53,795 bases of DNA from CAZBBC01 sp964489835 (GTDB lineage Bacteria > Calditrichota > Calditrichia > JAJRVZ01), in the NCBI GenBank assembly GCA_964489835.1, contig CAZBBC010000018.1, positions 1-53,795 on the forward strand, in the 5' to 3' direction. Under the pieces are notes generated by a model that saw nothing but the letters and a program-made list of their open reading frames with translations, had not been told where the DNA came from and made no database searches. The position numbers and the translations under genes are program-made. Below, one piece after another: positions 8,341 through 17,014 of the stretch (position 1 is its first letter; each line of letters opens with the position of its first letter).

Positions 8341-8398
8341 ATAAAATCTCTGTATAAATAGGGGACAGTATGATGTATGATGGGAATAGAAAGATAAT

Positions 8399-11101
8399 AT
8401 GGTATCAAACCAAAGAACCACAGTAAATCTCGTTCTTTTTTTTCTCCTGACCTTTACTCATAGCGGTCTGGCCCAAGAGAAACAATCCACGGATTCCTTT
8501 CTTTCCTGGTCTTATTTACCGGATCTTCCGCCGGCACCTGGTGAAGTTTTTCAACCCGGCCTGGCCGGTGCTTTTACCGGTATCTCCAATGATGCCCTGA
8601 TTATTGCCGGAGGTGCGAATTTCCCTGCGCCGGTATGGGAGAATGATAAAATTTACCACGATGATATTTATGTTCTGGTAAAGACAGACCCGGCTGTTGA
8701 GAAATCTTCGCCTGGGTCTCATTTTCGCTGGATCAAGGCCTCCCCATTGAATCATCCCATTGCCTATGGTGCCTCTGTCTCCACGGATCATGGGGTGGTA
8801 TGTATGGGTGGGAATGATTCTCAGAGAGTATATGATCATGTTTTCCTGCTAAAGTGGGATCCTGAGACTGAATCTGTCCAGACAGAGATGTTACCCCGTT
8901 TACCCCTGCCATGCACCAACGGTTCGGCAGCAGTCATCGGTAACACCATCTACCTGGCCGGTGGACAACAGGGCTTGGGATTGGAAACAGCACTGAATAA
9001 TTTCTGGTCTCTGGATCTTTCCCAAACGCGGGACAATGAGTGGAAAAAACTCCCCCCTTGGCCGGCCCCGGCCAGGGCTTTGAATATCACCGTTGCTCAG
9101 CACAACGGCTATACCGATTGTATTTATTTAATCGGTGGACGGCGATTGGTTGGTGACCCTGAGAAGGGAAACTACGAGTTTCTTAAAGATGTCTATGAGT
9201 TTAATCCCTCCCGTTATGAAGCAGCCTTTGCTGAAGATATGGAATATAATAGTGACGCGCATCCAAATCCGAGTCCATGGCGCGTACGGGCTGAAGTTCC
9301 TTCTTATGTAATGGCTGGTACGGGAATCGCCCTGGGACAGAGTCATATTCTCATTCCGGGCGGGGCAGACGGCTCTTTTTTTTACCGCGTGGATGAACTC
9401 AAAGATAATCATCCCGGTTTTCCCAAAAAGGCCTTCCTCTATCATACGATTACCAATACCTGGATTCCCACAAGTCCCCCTCCTGAAAACCAGGTGACCA
9501 CACGGGCAGTCCAATGGGAAAATCGTATCGTAATCCCATCCGGCGAGATCCGGCCGCGTGTGCGTTCACCAAGGATTCTTGCCGCACGGGAAGTAACCAA
9601 CAAAAAGCCGTTCGGTACCGTAAATTTTATGGTTCTCGTGATTTATCTAATGGGAATGGTAGGGGTTGGCGTATATTTCATGCGCCGGAATAAAGATACC
9701 AACGACTTTTTCCGCGGTGGGCAGCGTATCCCCTGGTGGGTGGCCGGATGCAGTATCTTTGCCACGATGCTCAGTTCAATTACCTATATGGCCATTCCCG
9801 CCAAAGCCTATGCCACCGACTGGACCTACCTGCTCAGTTATCCACCGATCTTTATAACCGCCGCTTTCGTCGTTTATTTCATACTGCCATTCTTCCGGCG
9901 GATCGATGCCACATCGGCGTATGAATATCTGGAGAAAAGATTTAATTTAGTGGCACGGCTTATTGGTAGTTCACTTTTTGTCATGTTTCAAATCGGGCGT
10001 ATGGCCATCGTCATGTTTTTATCCGCTTTAGCTCTGGCAGCAATCACACCGTTAACAGAACCTCAGTGTATTCTGATCATGGGGGTATTGAGCATTATTT
10101 ATTGTACGCTTGGTGGGATAGAAGCGGTGGTATGGACGGATACGATTCAAACTTTTGTGCTTTTAGGGGGTGCCCTATTAATCCTGGTGATTATCCTGGT
10201 CAATCTGGAGGGAGGGATTAGTACATTTTTTACTATTGCTACAGCCGATCACAAACTTCACACCATTCAATGGAACTGGGATAAGCAGAGTTATATGACG
10301 ACCGCATTCTGGGTGGTTTTTTTCGGGGCCTTAGGGCAAAATCTGGTCTCCTATACATCCGATCATGCCGTGGTTCAAAGATATTTAACGACGCGGGATG
10401 AAAGGGCAGCGGCAAAAGCGATCTGGACCAATGGCATCATGTCCCTCTTTGCCGGTCTGTTGTTTTTTTCCTTAGGCGCAGCGCTGTTTGTTTTTTATAA
10501 AACCCATCCGTCTCATCTCGATCCTGTTTTCCGAACCGATGCGATCATGCCACTTTTTATCGTACGGGAGATACCGGTCGGACTAGCGGGATTGATCGTA
10601 GCCGGTATCTTTGCCGCTGCTCAATCGACCATTTCCACAAGTATGAACAGCACCGCCACCGCGATCGTGACCGATTTCTTTCGACGTTTCCATTTGGTTG
10701 GTTCGGAGAAAGCGTATTTGAATCTGGCCCGTTGGATGACCATTTTACTCGGATCGGCCGGGACCGCTTTTGCTCTTTTATTTGTAAAATCCGATGTCAA
10801 ATCCCTATTCGATTCCTTTATATCAATTATCGGGCTTTTCGGTGGCTCTTTAGCCGGTCTTTTTTTACTGGGGATGTTCACACGGCGGGCTCACGGGGTG
10901 GGAGCGGTAGTTGGGGTCATCGCCGGGGCGGTGGTACTTTATCTGGTAAAAATGCATACACAGACCCATATTTTTCTCTATGCCCTGGTGGGTATTTTTA
11001 CCTGTATGCTGGTGGGATATCTGGTCAGTTTACTTATTCCCGGTAAACTACATCCTATAGAGGGATTGACGATCTATTCACTTAAGAGAACAAGGGATTA
11101 A
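8399..11101 (+). CDS. Kelch beta-propeller fused to sodium:solute symporter (SSS)
   Basis: A 900-residue fusion. Residues 1-26 form a signal peptide (LVLFFLLTFTHSGLAQ). Residues about 30-395 are Kelch-type blades with repeated GG-hydrophobic motifs (LIIAGGANF, VVCMGGND, IYLAGGQQG, IYLIGGRR, ILIPGGADG), resembling NanM/YjhT-like mutarotases. From about residue 405 a multi-TM SSS domain begins (MVLVIYLMGMVGVGVYFMRR), with DFFRGGQRIPWWVAG, a CTLGGIEAVVWTD segment typical of SSS proteins, and further helices to the C terminus. The propeller would lie outside the cytoplasmic membrane and could epimerise or present a sugar acid or aldose to the transporter. The natural substrate is unknown; sialic-acid-like or a deoxysugar are guesses. 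It stands alone and is flanked by inverted composite repeats. Confidence 0.88.
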   Translation: MVSNQRTTVNLVLFFLLTFTHSGLAQEKQSTDSFLSWSYLPDLPPAPGEVFQPGLAGAFTGISNDALIIAGGANFPAPVWENDKIYHDDIYVLVKTDPAVEKSSPGSHFRWIKASPLNHPIAYGASVSTDHGVVCMGGNDSQRVYDHVFLLKWDPETESVQTEMLPRLPLPCTNGSAAVIGNTIYLAGGQQGLGLETALNNFWSLDLSQTRDNEWKKLPPWPAPARALNITVAQHNGYTDCIYLIGGRRLVGDPEKGNYEFLKDVYEFNPSRYEAAFAEDMEYNSDAHPNPSPWRVRAEVPSYVMAGTGIALGQSHILIPGGADGSFFYRVDELKDNHPGFPKKAFLYHTITNTWIPTSPPPENQVTTRAVQWENRIVIPSGEIRPRVRSPRILAAREVTNKKPFGTVNFMVLVIYLMGMVGVGVYFMRRNKDTNDFFRGGQRIPWWVAGCSIFATMLSSITYMAIPAKAYATDWTYLLSYPPIFITAAFVVYFILPFFRRIDATSAYEYLEKRFNLVARLIGSSLFVMFQIGRMAIVMFLSALALAAITPLTEPQCILIMGVLSIIYCTLGGIEAVVWTDTIQTFVLLGGALLILVIILVNLEGGISTFFTIATADHKLHTIQWNWDKQSYMTTAFWVVFFGALGQNLVSYTSDHAVVQRYLTTRDERAAAKAIWTNGIMSLFAGLLFFSLGAALFVFYKTHPSHLDPVFRTDAIMPLFIVREIPVGLAGLIVAGIFAAAQSTISTSMNSTATAIVTDFFRRFHLVGSEKAYLNLARWMTILLGSAGTAFALLFVKSDVKSLFDSFISIIGLFGGSLAGLFLLGMFTRRAHGVGAVVGVIAGAVVLYLVKMHTQTHIFLYALVGIFTCMLVGYLVSLLIPGKLHPIEGLTIYSLKRTRD

Positions 11102-11136
11102 AATATATCAGAATTATTTTACAGCCTTGATTTTTT

Positions 11137-11318
11137 GGTTCTTTTGTATCAAGTCGAAGATCCGCCATTTCGGCGGGATAAAAGAACAGAGATATAAAAA
11201 TCATTGCTATCTGCGATAGACATTTCGCCCCGCTGGGGCTTTTGCTATCTTGGTACGCTACAACCCGGTGCTTCGCACCGGGCTATAAATATTCCGCCCA
11301 TACGGGGCTTTTTCATAG
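11137..11318. repeat. Right, inverted copy of the ~200-bp composite repeat
   Basis: The reverse complement of this block aligns with 7314-7543. Shared pieces are GGTTCTTTT, TCAAGTCGAAGATCCGCC, CGGCGGGA, ATTGCTATCTGC, CATTTCGCCCC, GGGGCTTT, CGGGCTATAAATATTCCGCC and CGGGGCTT. It begins 36 bases after the symporter stop. The AAAATCAAGGCTG words next to it (11122-11136) also occur at about 21554-21567. No gene lies in 11102-11425. Confidence 0.8.
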
Positions 11319-11425
11319 TAGTATATTCTAATAGTCCAGACTCTTATGTCTTTAAATTTTAAAAATTTGATCATTGGGATTTGTTTAGGATTTAGAATTT
11401 CGAAATTAGGATTTCTGCCGTTATA

Positions 11426-12163
11426 CTACCTCCGCAACGATGCCTTTGAGAATCTGTATTCAGGAATATCCACATCAAAATCAATATCATCGATAATAAA
11501 TTCCGTTCCTTTACCTTCCTTTAACATATCTTTAAAACGCATATGCTTCGGAAACCAGCGACCCTCAATTTTAACGATATCCGACAATTCCATTTTCTTT
11601 AAAAGTTTACCGCTTTTAGCGTATAATTCCTGTATTAAGGGTATATATCGGATCTTATCGACCCATAGTTTGCGCATTTCATAGGCAACATCTTTTGATT
11701 TTGCCTGCAATTCCAGAATCCAGCAATGGGTGTTATTCACCGTATCGGTACCGACAACTGCAGCATTATAATTATCCCTCATTTTTTTATCATCCATCAT
11801 ATCCTCATAAGACAGATCAGATCCCATCACCGACTGCCTCAACATATGTCCGGATATCTGAATCGTTCTATCCGTGGAGGGTGTGTACATCCACAACTGA
11901 TCTTCCAGTTTCAGCATCTTTGTCCCCTGTTCCCGGGCCGGTGCCAGATATTCAGTAAACGATTTTAGGTCACCGGTAGACCAGGACTTTGATTCTACCG
12001 TCCGGCTTCCTCGCCGGCCGTGAATAATCATTTTTGATATAAACACCCGGCTATCCGAAGACATATTTTGATCGATCTTATCCAATATCTCATCTCCGGA
12101 CGGTACTTGTGCCCGGACACAGAGTGATGAAACTAATAAACTAAAAAGAAGAAGGGTTCTCAT
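11426..12163 (-). CDS. LolA-like outer-membrane lipoprotein-sorting protein
   Basis: A 245-residue periplasmic protein with a signal peptide (MRTLLLFSLLVSSLCVRAQ, about 19 residues). The body is a LolA-like sheet: FISKMIIHGRRGSR, SFTEYLAPAREQGTKML, LWMYTPSTDRTIQI, MGSDLSYEDMM, then the KLWVDKIRYIPLIQE and MELSDI strands. This is the pattern of the outer membrane lipoprotein-sorting proteins found beside LolCDE-like ABC genes in FCB bacteria. It ends the operon, 302 nt after the permease gene, across a palindromic repeat. CGGAG precedes the ATG. It probably carries a lipid or lipoprotein from the ABC complex towards the outer membrane. Actual cargo unknown. Confidence 0.85.
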   Translation of the reverse strand: MRTLLLFSLLVSSLCVRAQVPSGDEILDKIDQNMSSDSRVFISKMIIHGRRGSRTVESKSWSTGDLKSFTEYLAPAREQGTKMLKLEDQLWMYTPSTDRTIQISGHMLRQSVMGSDLSYEDMMDDKKMRDNYNAAVVGTDTVNNTHCWILELQAKSKDVAYEMRKLWVDKIRYIPLIQELYAKSGKLLKKMELSDIVKIEGRWFPKHMRFKDMLKEGKGTEFIIDDIDFDVDIPEYRFSKASLRR

Positions 12164-12330
12164 GATATGCTCCGTTTGACAATTCTAATTTTTGAATGAT
12201 TAATTTTAAATTGTTTTTATCCATTACCTTCTAAAGGTCTAACGATTTATGTTAATATTTTTACTTTCCTGAATTATTCATAAAAATTAATGATTATATG
12301 TGTATAAGTATCATAATATTAATAATTTAG

Positions 12331-12423
12331 TTCCCCCTTATTAAAGGGGGTTAGGGGGTTGTTTGTACATAACAACAATCAATATAATATCCCCCTTAAT
12401 CCCCCTTTTCCAAGGGGGAGACT
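12331..12423. repeat. ~95-bp CCCCCTT/AAGGGGG palindromic repeat, copy A
   Basis: This has the layout CCCCCTTATTAAAGGGGG, GGGGGTT, an AT-rich centre, then CCCCCTTAATCCCCC and AAGGGGGAG. The same architecture occurs at 16825-16918 and 36663-36760, and in degenerate form inside a gene at 24928-25027. It sits between the permease and LolA-like genes, where transcripts could fold into a strong hairpin. Confidence 0.8.
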
Positions 12424-12465
12424 GAATTTTTGCCATATGTTAAATCTAAAATTCATAATTGTTTT

Positions 12466-13740
12466 TTACACTTCCAGTTCTTTAAACAACTGTGCCGTTT
12501 TACGCCGGTAAATACCAATGCCTGCTAACATGGTGCCCAGTACTGTTGAAAACAGTCCCGGAATAAAACCAATATAGTAGGCCTGTGGGGTAACATGTGC
12601 TCTGAACACGGACGGGATGACCATTGTGACATTCTTCATCAAAGCGCTGATATCGAAACCCACCGTCTGCAGGTAATAAGAAATCCCCAGACCCAGAACT
12701 GAGCCAAACACTGAACCTATAATTCCTATCAATACGGATTCCAAAATCATCGATATATAAACATGACTTTTGTTTTCTCCAATTGCCAGGCGAAGTCCCA
12801 CTTCTCCGTACCGGCGTAATCCGCCGATCAGCCCGGCATTCCAGAGTACAATGGACATGGCTAAAACAAAGATTGCAATAAAAGCACCGATTAGACCGGA
12901 AATATAATCGAGCATACTATCCAATCCGTTTTGTTCTGCCAGACGCAGCATTGTCGGGGCAAATTCATCAGTATCCTTTTTATAAGTTGCATTAAATTCT
13001 GCCGCTAAATTTTTTGCCTTTTTATCCGAATAGACATTATTGGCAAAATAACCCAATATTTCACCCGCAGCATCATGCATGTCCAGAACGGCCCGGGCAT
13101 CGGTAATATCAATAATCATTGCGGCACGGTCCATGGCAGTAATACCAAATTTTATCGTACCGGCAATGATATAATTTTGCATAGCCATACTGCCATACAT
13201 TGTCGAACTCAGGAGTGTTACAACGTCACCCGGTTTGACACCCAGTTTATCAGCAAAGGTCTCACTGATCAGGATCTCTCCTGATTTTACGGGCATTCTC
13301 CCTCTGATCAGTGATTTTTTTATATTCAGTCGTTGTACTTCGGTGCTGTTATTAGGAAAAAGCTGAACAGCGGTTCCCATCACCGGTCCCTGTGACCGTG
13401 TTTCACCCTTTTCATCCGGGGCATCTAATAGTCCGCCAAACTGGATACGTTTTACCCAATCCATGTCCGGATAATCGATACGAAGTTGTCTGATAAGGTT
13501 ATCCACATCCGTCAAAGCAAGATCATTGGGAATCTGGCCAACATTTTCTGCATAAGCCCTGGACATTATTTTTACGTGACCGGTGGAGAAGGCCGCACTG
13601 GTATCGATCATTTCACCCAGAACGCCCGATATCCAGCATTGTATCAATACCGTCAGCATCACCCCGCTGGAAACAATGAGAATTGGGAAAAGACTGCGGT
13701 GATGATCCCTCAGTATACCTTTGAGTAAGAATTTAATCAT
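12466..13740 (-). CDS. ABC transporter permease, FtsX/LolC type (1)
   Basis: A 424-residue four-TM permease of the MacB/LolC/FtsX class. TM1 is near residues 18-38. A periplasmic core spans about 40-270 and includes SAAFSTGHVKIMSRAYAEN and ISETFADKLGVKPGDVVTLL, the latter typical of MacB_PCD domains. Three C-terminal helices follow: about 275-300 (IGAFIAIFVLAMSIVLWNAG), 325-350, and 388-410. The GGLRRYGEVGLRLAIGENK segment after TM2 is the conserved coupling region that contacts the ATPase. GAGGT precedes the start. It works with the ATPase at 15931 and the second permease at 14201, from which it is separated by a four-helix-bundle gene. Confidence 0.9.
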   Translation of the reverse strand: MIKFLLKGILRDHHRSLFPILIVSSGVMLTVLIQCWISGVLGEMIDTSAAFSTGHVKIMSRAYAENVGQIPNDLALTDVDNLIRQLRIDYPDMDWVKRIQFGGLLDAPDEKGETRSQGPVMGTAVQLFPNNSTEVQRLNIKKSLIRGRMPVKSGEILISETFADKLGVKPGDVVTLLSSTMYGSMAMQNYIIAGTIKFGITAMDRAAMIIDITDARAVLDMHDAAGEILGYFANNVYSDKKAKNLAAEFNATYKKDTDEFAPTMLRLAEQNGLDSMLDYISGLIGAFIAIFVLAMSIVLWNAGLIGGLRRYGEVGLRLAIGENKSHVYISMILESVLIGIIGSVFGSVLGLGISYYLQTVGFDISALMKNVTMVIPSVFRAHVTPQAYYIGFIPGLFSTVLGTMLAGIGIYRRKTAQLFKELEV

Positions 13741-13794
13741 CTCTACCTCATAATTAATTAAGAATTAAGAATGTAGAATTAAGAATTTTAATTG

Positions 13795-14145
13795 TCACTT
13801 TTCTTTTGATTTTTTAACAATAGCTATTAATATTTTTCGTAATTCTTCTGAAGATTCTATATAAGATTCAATTTCAGTATTAACAAGCTTTGAATCTCTG
13901 ACAAGTCTTAACCAATAATTAGTCTCCCGGGCTTCTTTTAAGGCAAGCCCCATTTTATAGGTAAAATCATTTTTAGTAAAAGCACCGACCGCTTCCTCTA
14001 CATTAGCGCCAATCGAAGTCGCAGATCTTAATAGCTGCTTCCCAATGATAAATCCCTCATTATTTTTTGGAAACTTCTTCACCAAACCAATAATCTCGAG
14101 CGCAAAAGCATAACTCTTATCTTTAATTATATTCTGCTTAGACAT
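13795..14145 (-). CDS. Four-helix-bundle (S23/IVP-like) protein 1
   Basis: A 116-residue all-helical protein of the four-helix-bundle family that includes 23S rRNA intervening-sequence proteins and Avd. Seen: KSYAFALEIIGLVKKFPKN, then IIGKQLLRSATSIGANVEEA (the family signature LxRSxxSIxxNxxE), YKMGLALKEARETNYWLRL and a C-terminal charged helix. AAAGGT lies 5 nt before the ATG. Inverted low-complexity words (TTAAGAATTAAGAAT at 13750-13790 and TATTCTTAATTATTAATTG near 14180) flank it inside the ABC operon. No RNA target is visible here, and its function is not known. Confidence 0.85.
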   Translation of the reverse strand: MSKQNIIKDKSYAFALEIIGLVKKFPKNNEGFIIGKQLLRSATSIGANVEEAVGAFTKNDFTYKMGLALKEARETNYWLRLVRDSKLVNTEIESYIESSEELRKILIAIVKKSKEK

Positions 14146-14200
14146 TCTGTACCTTTCATTACCGGGGGCAATTTTTATTTAATCTCTATATTCTTAATTA

Positions 14201-15373
14201 TTAATTGATTTTCCCCCGTATCGCATCTGTCGGTTTCATGCGGGCGATTTTACGTGCAGGGATAAAACTGACGATTGTGGCGACGATAAAAATGACAACA
14301 GTGGTGGTGATGATCAGCCCCAGACTGTAAACCGGAAAGATCTTCTCTGCGATGGCCAATCCGTAGTCATCGGTATTCTCGGGCATGGTAATGCCGTGTA
14401 TGGCCTGCAGCGATAATAGTGGGATCCCGTAAATGGCGGCAACGCCGGCAGCAAGAATTGAATGCATGGCACCTTCGAGTGTAAATAATCGGATAACCTG
14501 ACCCCGCGTCATTCCCAGCGCGATTTGTGTGCCGATTTCTTTTTGACGTCGAAAGATGGATAAAATCTGAGTGTCAAATATGGCCAGCATGGCTAATAGA
14601 AGAAGTACTATATAAATAATCGAACCGCCGATTTTTTTTTGCTCAATGATTTGATCGATATCAGATAGTAGACTGTTTTGATCCTGAAAATTCCATCCCG
14701 ATAGTTGCGTATGTAAATCAGATTTTAGCGCAGTAATAGCAATGGTTGCCTCACCCGGCATTTGCATCATTTGACGTAATCTTGCCAAAGGCAGCCACAT
14801 TTGCCCGTTGTCAATCACCGGAACATTGCTTTTAAAAAGACCAACGATCTTCGCTTCCGCCGCATCAAATGTTTCGTTGGCATCACGCCAGCGAATTGTA
14901 ACCAGATCCCCGATATTAAGTCTAGTAGCCTCGGCCATGCGCGTCCCGATCATTACCGGAATTTCATAGCTGTTCCCGGCTAATTTTTCTGATGGAATTT
15001 TTAGTATCTTCTGATTGGGTTCAATGCCTTTTAGCAGGATGCTTATCATTCTTCCCTGCGGATAAATAGTGGCCTGGGTAATCAGTATTGGGGTAAGCGT
15101 ACCGGCATTAATGTCTTTCTCCATTTCCGGTGACAAGGGTCCGTGGCTGTCAAGCAGCGTAAACGGATCATAGGGATCATAGCTGTGATGCCAATATTGT
15201 CCCCCACCAATTTCCCAATCAATGGTATCCAGCCGGGCCTGCTGATGCCACCCATCAAGCATACCACGATGCCAGATAATGACCACAAAGGAAATTGACA
15301 GAACGATTACATTGAGCCAGGTACGCAATCCGGCACCGATCAGATTCCGCCAGGCTAGTTTTAAAGTTAGCAT
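14201..15373 (-). CDS. ABC transporter permease, FtsX/LolC type (2)
   Basis: A 390-residue permease with the same layout as the one at 12466. TM1 is about residues 15-35 (TWLNVIVLSISFVVIIW). A periplasmic domain includes IGTRMAEATRLNIGDLVTI, and three C-terminal TM helices follow (about 255-275, 302-322 and 348-372). The coupling segment SIFRRQKEIGTQIALGMTRG is the classical FtsX/MacB motif. It ends with FIPARKIARMKPTDAIRGK, a common LolC/MacB terminus. GAGGAG lies 6 nt upstream of the ATG. It is probably the partner subunit of a heterodimeric LolCE-like exporter with the ATPase at 15931. Confidence 0.92.
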   Translation of the reverse strand: MLTLKLAWRNLIGAGLRTWLNVIVLSISFVVIIWHRGMLDGWHQQARLDTIDWEIGGGQYWHHSYDPYDPFTLLDSHGPLSPEMEKDINAGTLTPILITQATIYPQGRMISILLKGIEPNQKILKIPSEKLAGNSYEIPVMIGTRMAEATRLNIGDLVTIRWRDANETFDAAEAKIVGLFKSNVPVIDNGQMWLPLARLRQMMQMPGEATIAITALKSDLHTQLSGWNFQDQNSLLSDIDQIIEQKKIGGSIIYIVLLLLAMLAIFDTQILSIFRRQKEIGTQIALGMTRGQVIRLFTLEGAMHSILAAGVAAIYGIPLLSLQAIHGITMPENTDDYGLAIAEKIFPVYSLGLIITTTVVIFIVATIVSFIPARKIARMKPTDAIRGKIN

Positions 15374-15431
15374 TTTTTACTCCTCAATAATTTTTGGAGA
15401 CCGGAAACCGGAGACTGGAGTCCGGAATTCA

Positions 15432-15785
15432 TCATTTAAAATTTTGTTTTCTGGTTTGAATCAGACGAACCAACATCGCTGATATCTTTTTTGTTTTCTC
15501 TATGAATCCTTTTGCTTCTGATTTGTCTAAAATCTCTATTTCCATTCCTAAATACATTTGAGTCCTCAATTCAGCGCAGGAAGCTTTAGCAATATAAAGG
15601 AATTGAATAAATTCCTTATTTGAATTTCGCTCAAACCCCTCGGCAATATTTGAAGGAATTGAAACAGCGGATCGCTGGATCTGATCACGAAATCCAAAAT
15701 CTTTACAATCCTTCAAACTTTTATATAAATCAATAGTCAGCTGCATAGATTCTTTCCACACATTCAAATCCTCAAATCTCTTCAC
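15432..15785 (-). CDS. Four-helix-bundle (S23/IVP-like) protein 2
   Basis: A second four-helix-bundle protein with the canonical family text: KRFEDLNVWKESMQLTIDLY, FGFRDQIQRSAVSIPSNIAE, GFERNSNKEFIQFLYIAKAS, CAELRTQMYLG. It is more typical of the family than the copy at 13795. Homologues usually begin (M)KRFEDL, so I place the start at GTG 15785. An in-frame ATG at 15818 lies in a duplicated spacer block and would add 11 non-family residues. CCGGAGAC-type repeats flank both sides (15395-15425 and 15840-15870). It is wedged between the ABC permease and ATPase genes. Function unknown. Confidence 0.85.
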   Translation of the reverse strand: MKRFEDLNVWKESMQLTIDLYKSLKDCKDFGFRDQIQRSAVSIPSNIAEGFERNSNKEFIQFLYIAKASCAELRTQMYLGMEIEILDKSEAKGFIEKTKKISAMLVRLIQTRKQNFK

Positions 15786-15789
15786 ACTA

Positions 15790-15935
15790 CTTTCCACTAA
15801 ATCCTCCGCATATCGCAATGGACATTGGTCAATTCACGTTTTTCCGGTCTCCGGCGTCCCGACTCCGGTTTCTATAAAGCTTTTCCTACTTCCATCCACT
15901 AAATCCTCCGCATATCATAATGGATATTAGTCAAT
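15790..15935. repeat. Direct duplication of a ~45-bp spacer block with CCGG-type repeats
   Basis: The block CACTAAATCCTCCGCATATC plus ATGGA(C/T)ATT(A/G)GTCAATTC occurs at about 15792-15836 and again at about 15897-15938. Between and after the copies lie CTCCGG/CCGGAG words (15840-15870 and 15945-15975). It looks like a local duplication associated with the four-helix-bundle gene insertion. The second copy contains the end of the ATPase gene. Confidence 0.75.
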
Positions 15936-16671
15936 TCTTGTTTCTCCTGTCTCCGGCGTCCGGTTTCCCGTCTCCATTCTTCATAATTTCGTCTGCCACC
16001 ACTTGCCCATCCTCCAGTGATATTTTGCGGCGAAGATAGCGGATCACTTTTTCATCATGGGTAGCGAAAATAAATGTCGTATTTAATTCTTTATTTAGTT
16101 TTTCCATCGTCTGCAGGATATGATGAGAATTGGCGGCATCGAGATTGGCGGTCGGCTCATCCGCCAGAACCACTTCCGGTTTTTTGACCATCGCCCGGGC
16201 TATGGCCACCCGCTGGCTTTCCCCGCCGGAAAGCTGGGCCGGACGCGATTTTATTTTATCACTCAATCCTACCCACTCGATGGCATCCAAGACGGCTTTA
16301 TGACGGTCCTCAGCAGTATTATTGAGTAGCAAAAGTGGGAATTCAACGTTCTCGTAGACCGTATAAACAGGCAGAAGATTGTAGGTTTGGAAAATAAAAC
16401 CGAGATAGGTATTGCGCAGTTTTGCCGCTTGCCTATGTGTCAGGTCCCCGATAGACTGGCCAAGGACAATCACGTTTCCTTCCGTTGGTGCATCCAGGGA
16501 ACCGATAATGTTTAGAAGAGTTGTTTTACCCGATCCACTGGGTCCGATAAGGCCGGAAAATTCACCTTTACTAAACGTGAGGTTGATTCCATTCAGCGCT
16601 GTGAACTCACCGCCACCTACCGGAAATCGTTTGATCAGCCCATCGGTTGTAATAATTTTTGAATTTTTCAT
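15931..16671 (-). CDS. ABC transporter ATPase, LolD/MacB type
   Basis: ATP-hydrolysing subunit for the two FtsX-type permeases. Seen: Walker A GPSGSGKTT, Q-loop region GFIFQTYNLLPVYTVYENVE (typical of LolD/MacB/FtsE ATPases), signature LSGGESQRVAIARAM, Walker B VVLADEPTANLD and the switch His in FATHDEKV. The start is ATG 16671, with GGGAGA 7 nt upstream. A TTG at 16686 overlaps this site and is rejected. It is 246 residues. The last 14 (GDGKPDAGDRRNKN) are encoded by a CCGG-type dispersed repeat. A family-like end would be near LEDGQVVADEIMKN. Confidence 0.93.
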   Translation of the reverse strand: MKNSKIITTDGLIKRFPVGGGEFTALNGINLTFSKGEFSGLIGPSGSGKTTLLNIIGSLDAPTEGNVIVLGQSIGDLTHRQAAKLRNTYLGFIFQTYNLLPVYTVYENVEFPLLLLNNTAEDRHKAVLDAIEWVGLSDKIKSRPAQLSGGESQRVAIARAMVKKPEVVLADEPTANLDAANSHHILQTMEKLNKELNTTFIFATHDEKVIRYLRRKISLEDGQVVADEIMKNGDGKPDAGDRRNKN

Positions 16672-16824
16672 TAAAAGTTCTCCCAAATCATAAAGCTATT
16701 TTAAATAGTGATAATATATTTTCAACAGAAATTATTATTTTTAAAGAGCATAAAGAAATCTTCCCCTTTTTAGGGCTGTTGCAGATTTGATTTATTGGCA
16801 CAATTTATCAGAATTGTATGATCT

Positions 16825-16918
16825 GTCTCCCCCTTGATAAAGGGGGATTAAGGGGGATATATACTCTTCTATGTTATTTAATTACAACCCCCTAACCCCC
16901 TTTTCTAAGGGGGGACTA
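16825..16918. repeat. ~95-bp CCCCCTT/AAGGGGG palindromic repeat, copy B
   Basis: Starts GTCTCCCCCTTGATAAAGGG, has an AT-rich centre (TCTATGTTATTTAATTACAA) and ends CCCCTTTTCTAAGGGGGG. It lies in the 342-bp gap between the beta-barrel and ATPase genes. That gap has no other content that I recognise. Confidence 0.85.
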
Positions 16919-17014
16919 TATTGTTGATTCATTTGGTTAATGCCGTTTAAAACCATTGTTATTATTTTATTCCTTTTTCATTTTTCTTTTATCTTATTTC
17001 TTATACCCTCCGAA

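Larger units (their letters stand above)
7544..8398. other. Long intergenic stretch with hairpins and a possible gene remnant
   Basis: No intact gene. Contents are hairpins near 7567-7583 (GTTCAGTTTCACTGAAC) and around 7605-7642 (GGAATTTC arms), a possible 33-codon gene remnant (7880-7981), the 8083-8103 hairpin that repeats the one at position 1, CACGAATTT words near 8052-8073 and an 84-bp GC-rich repeat at 8257-8340. A promoter for the downstream gene probably lies near the right end but is not distinct. Confidence 0.6.
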
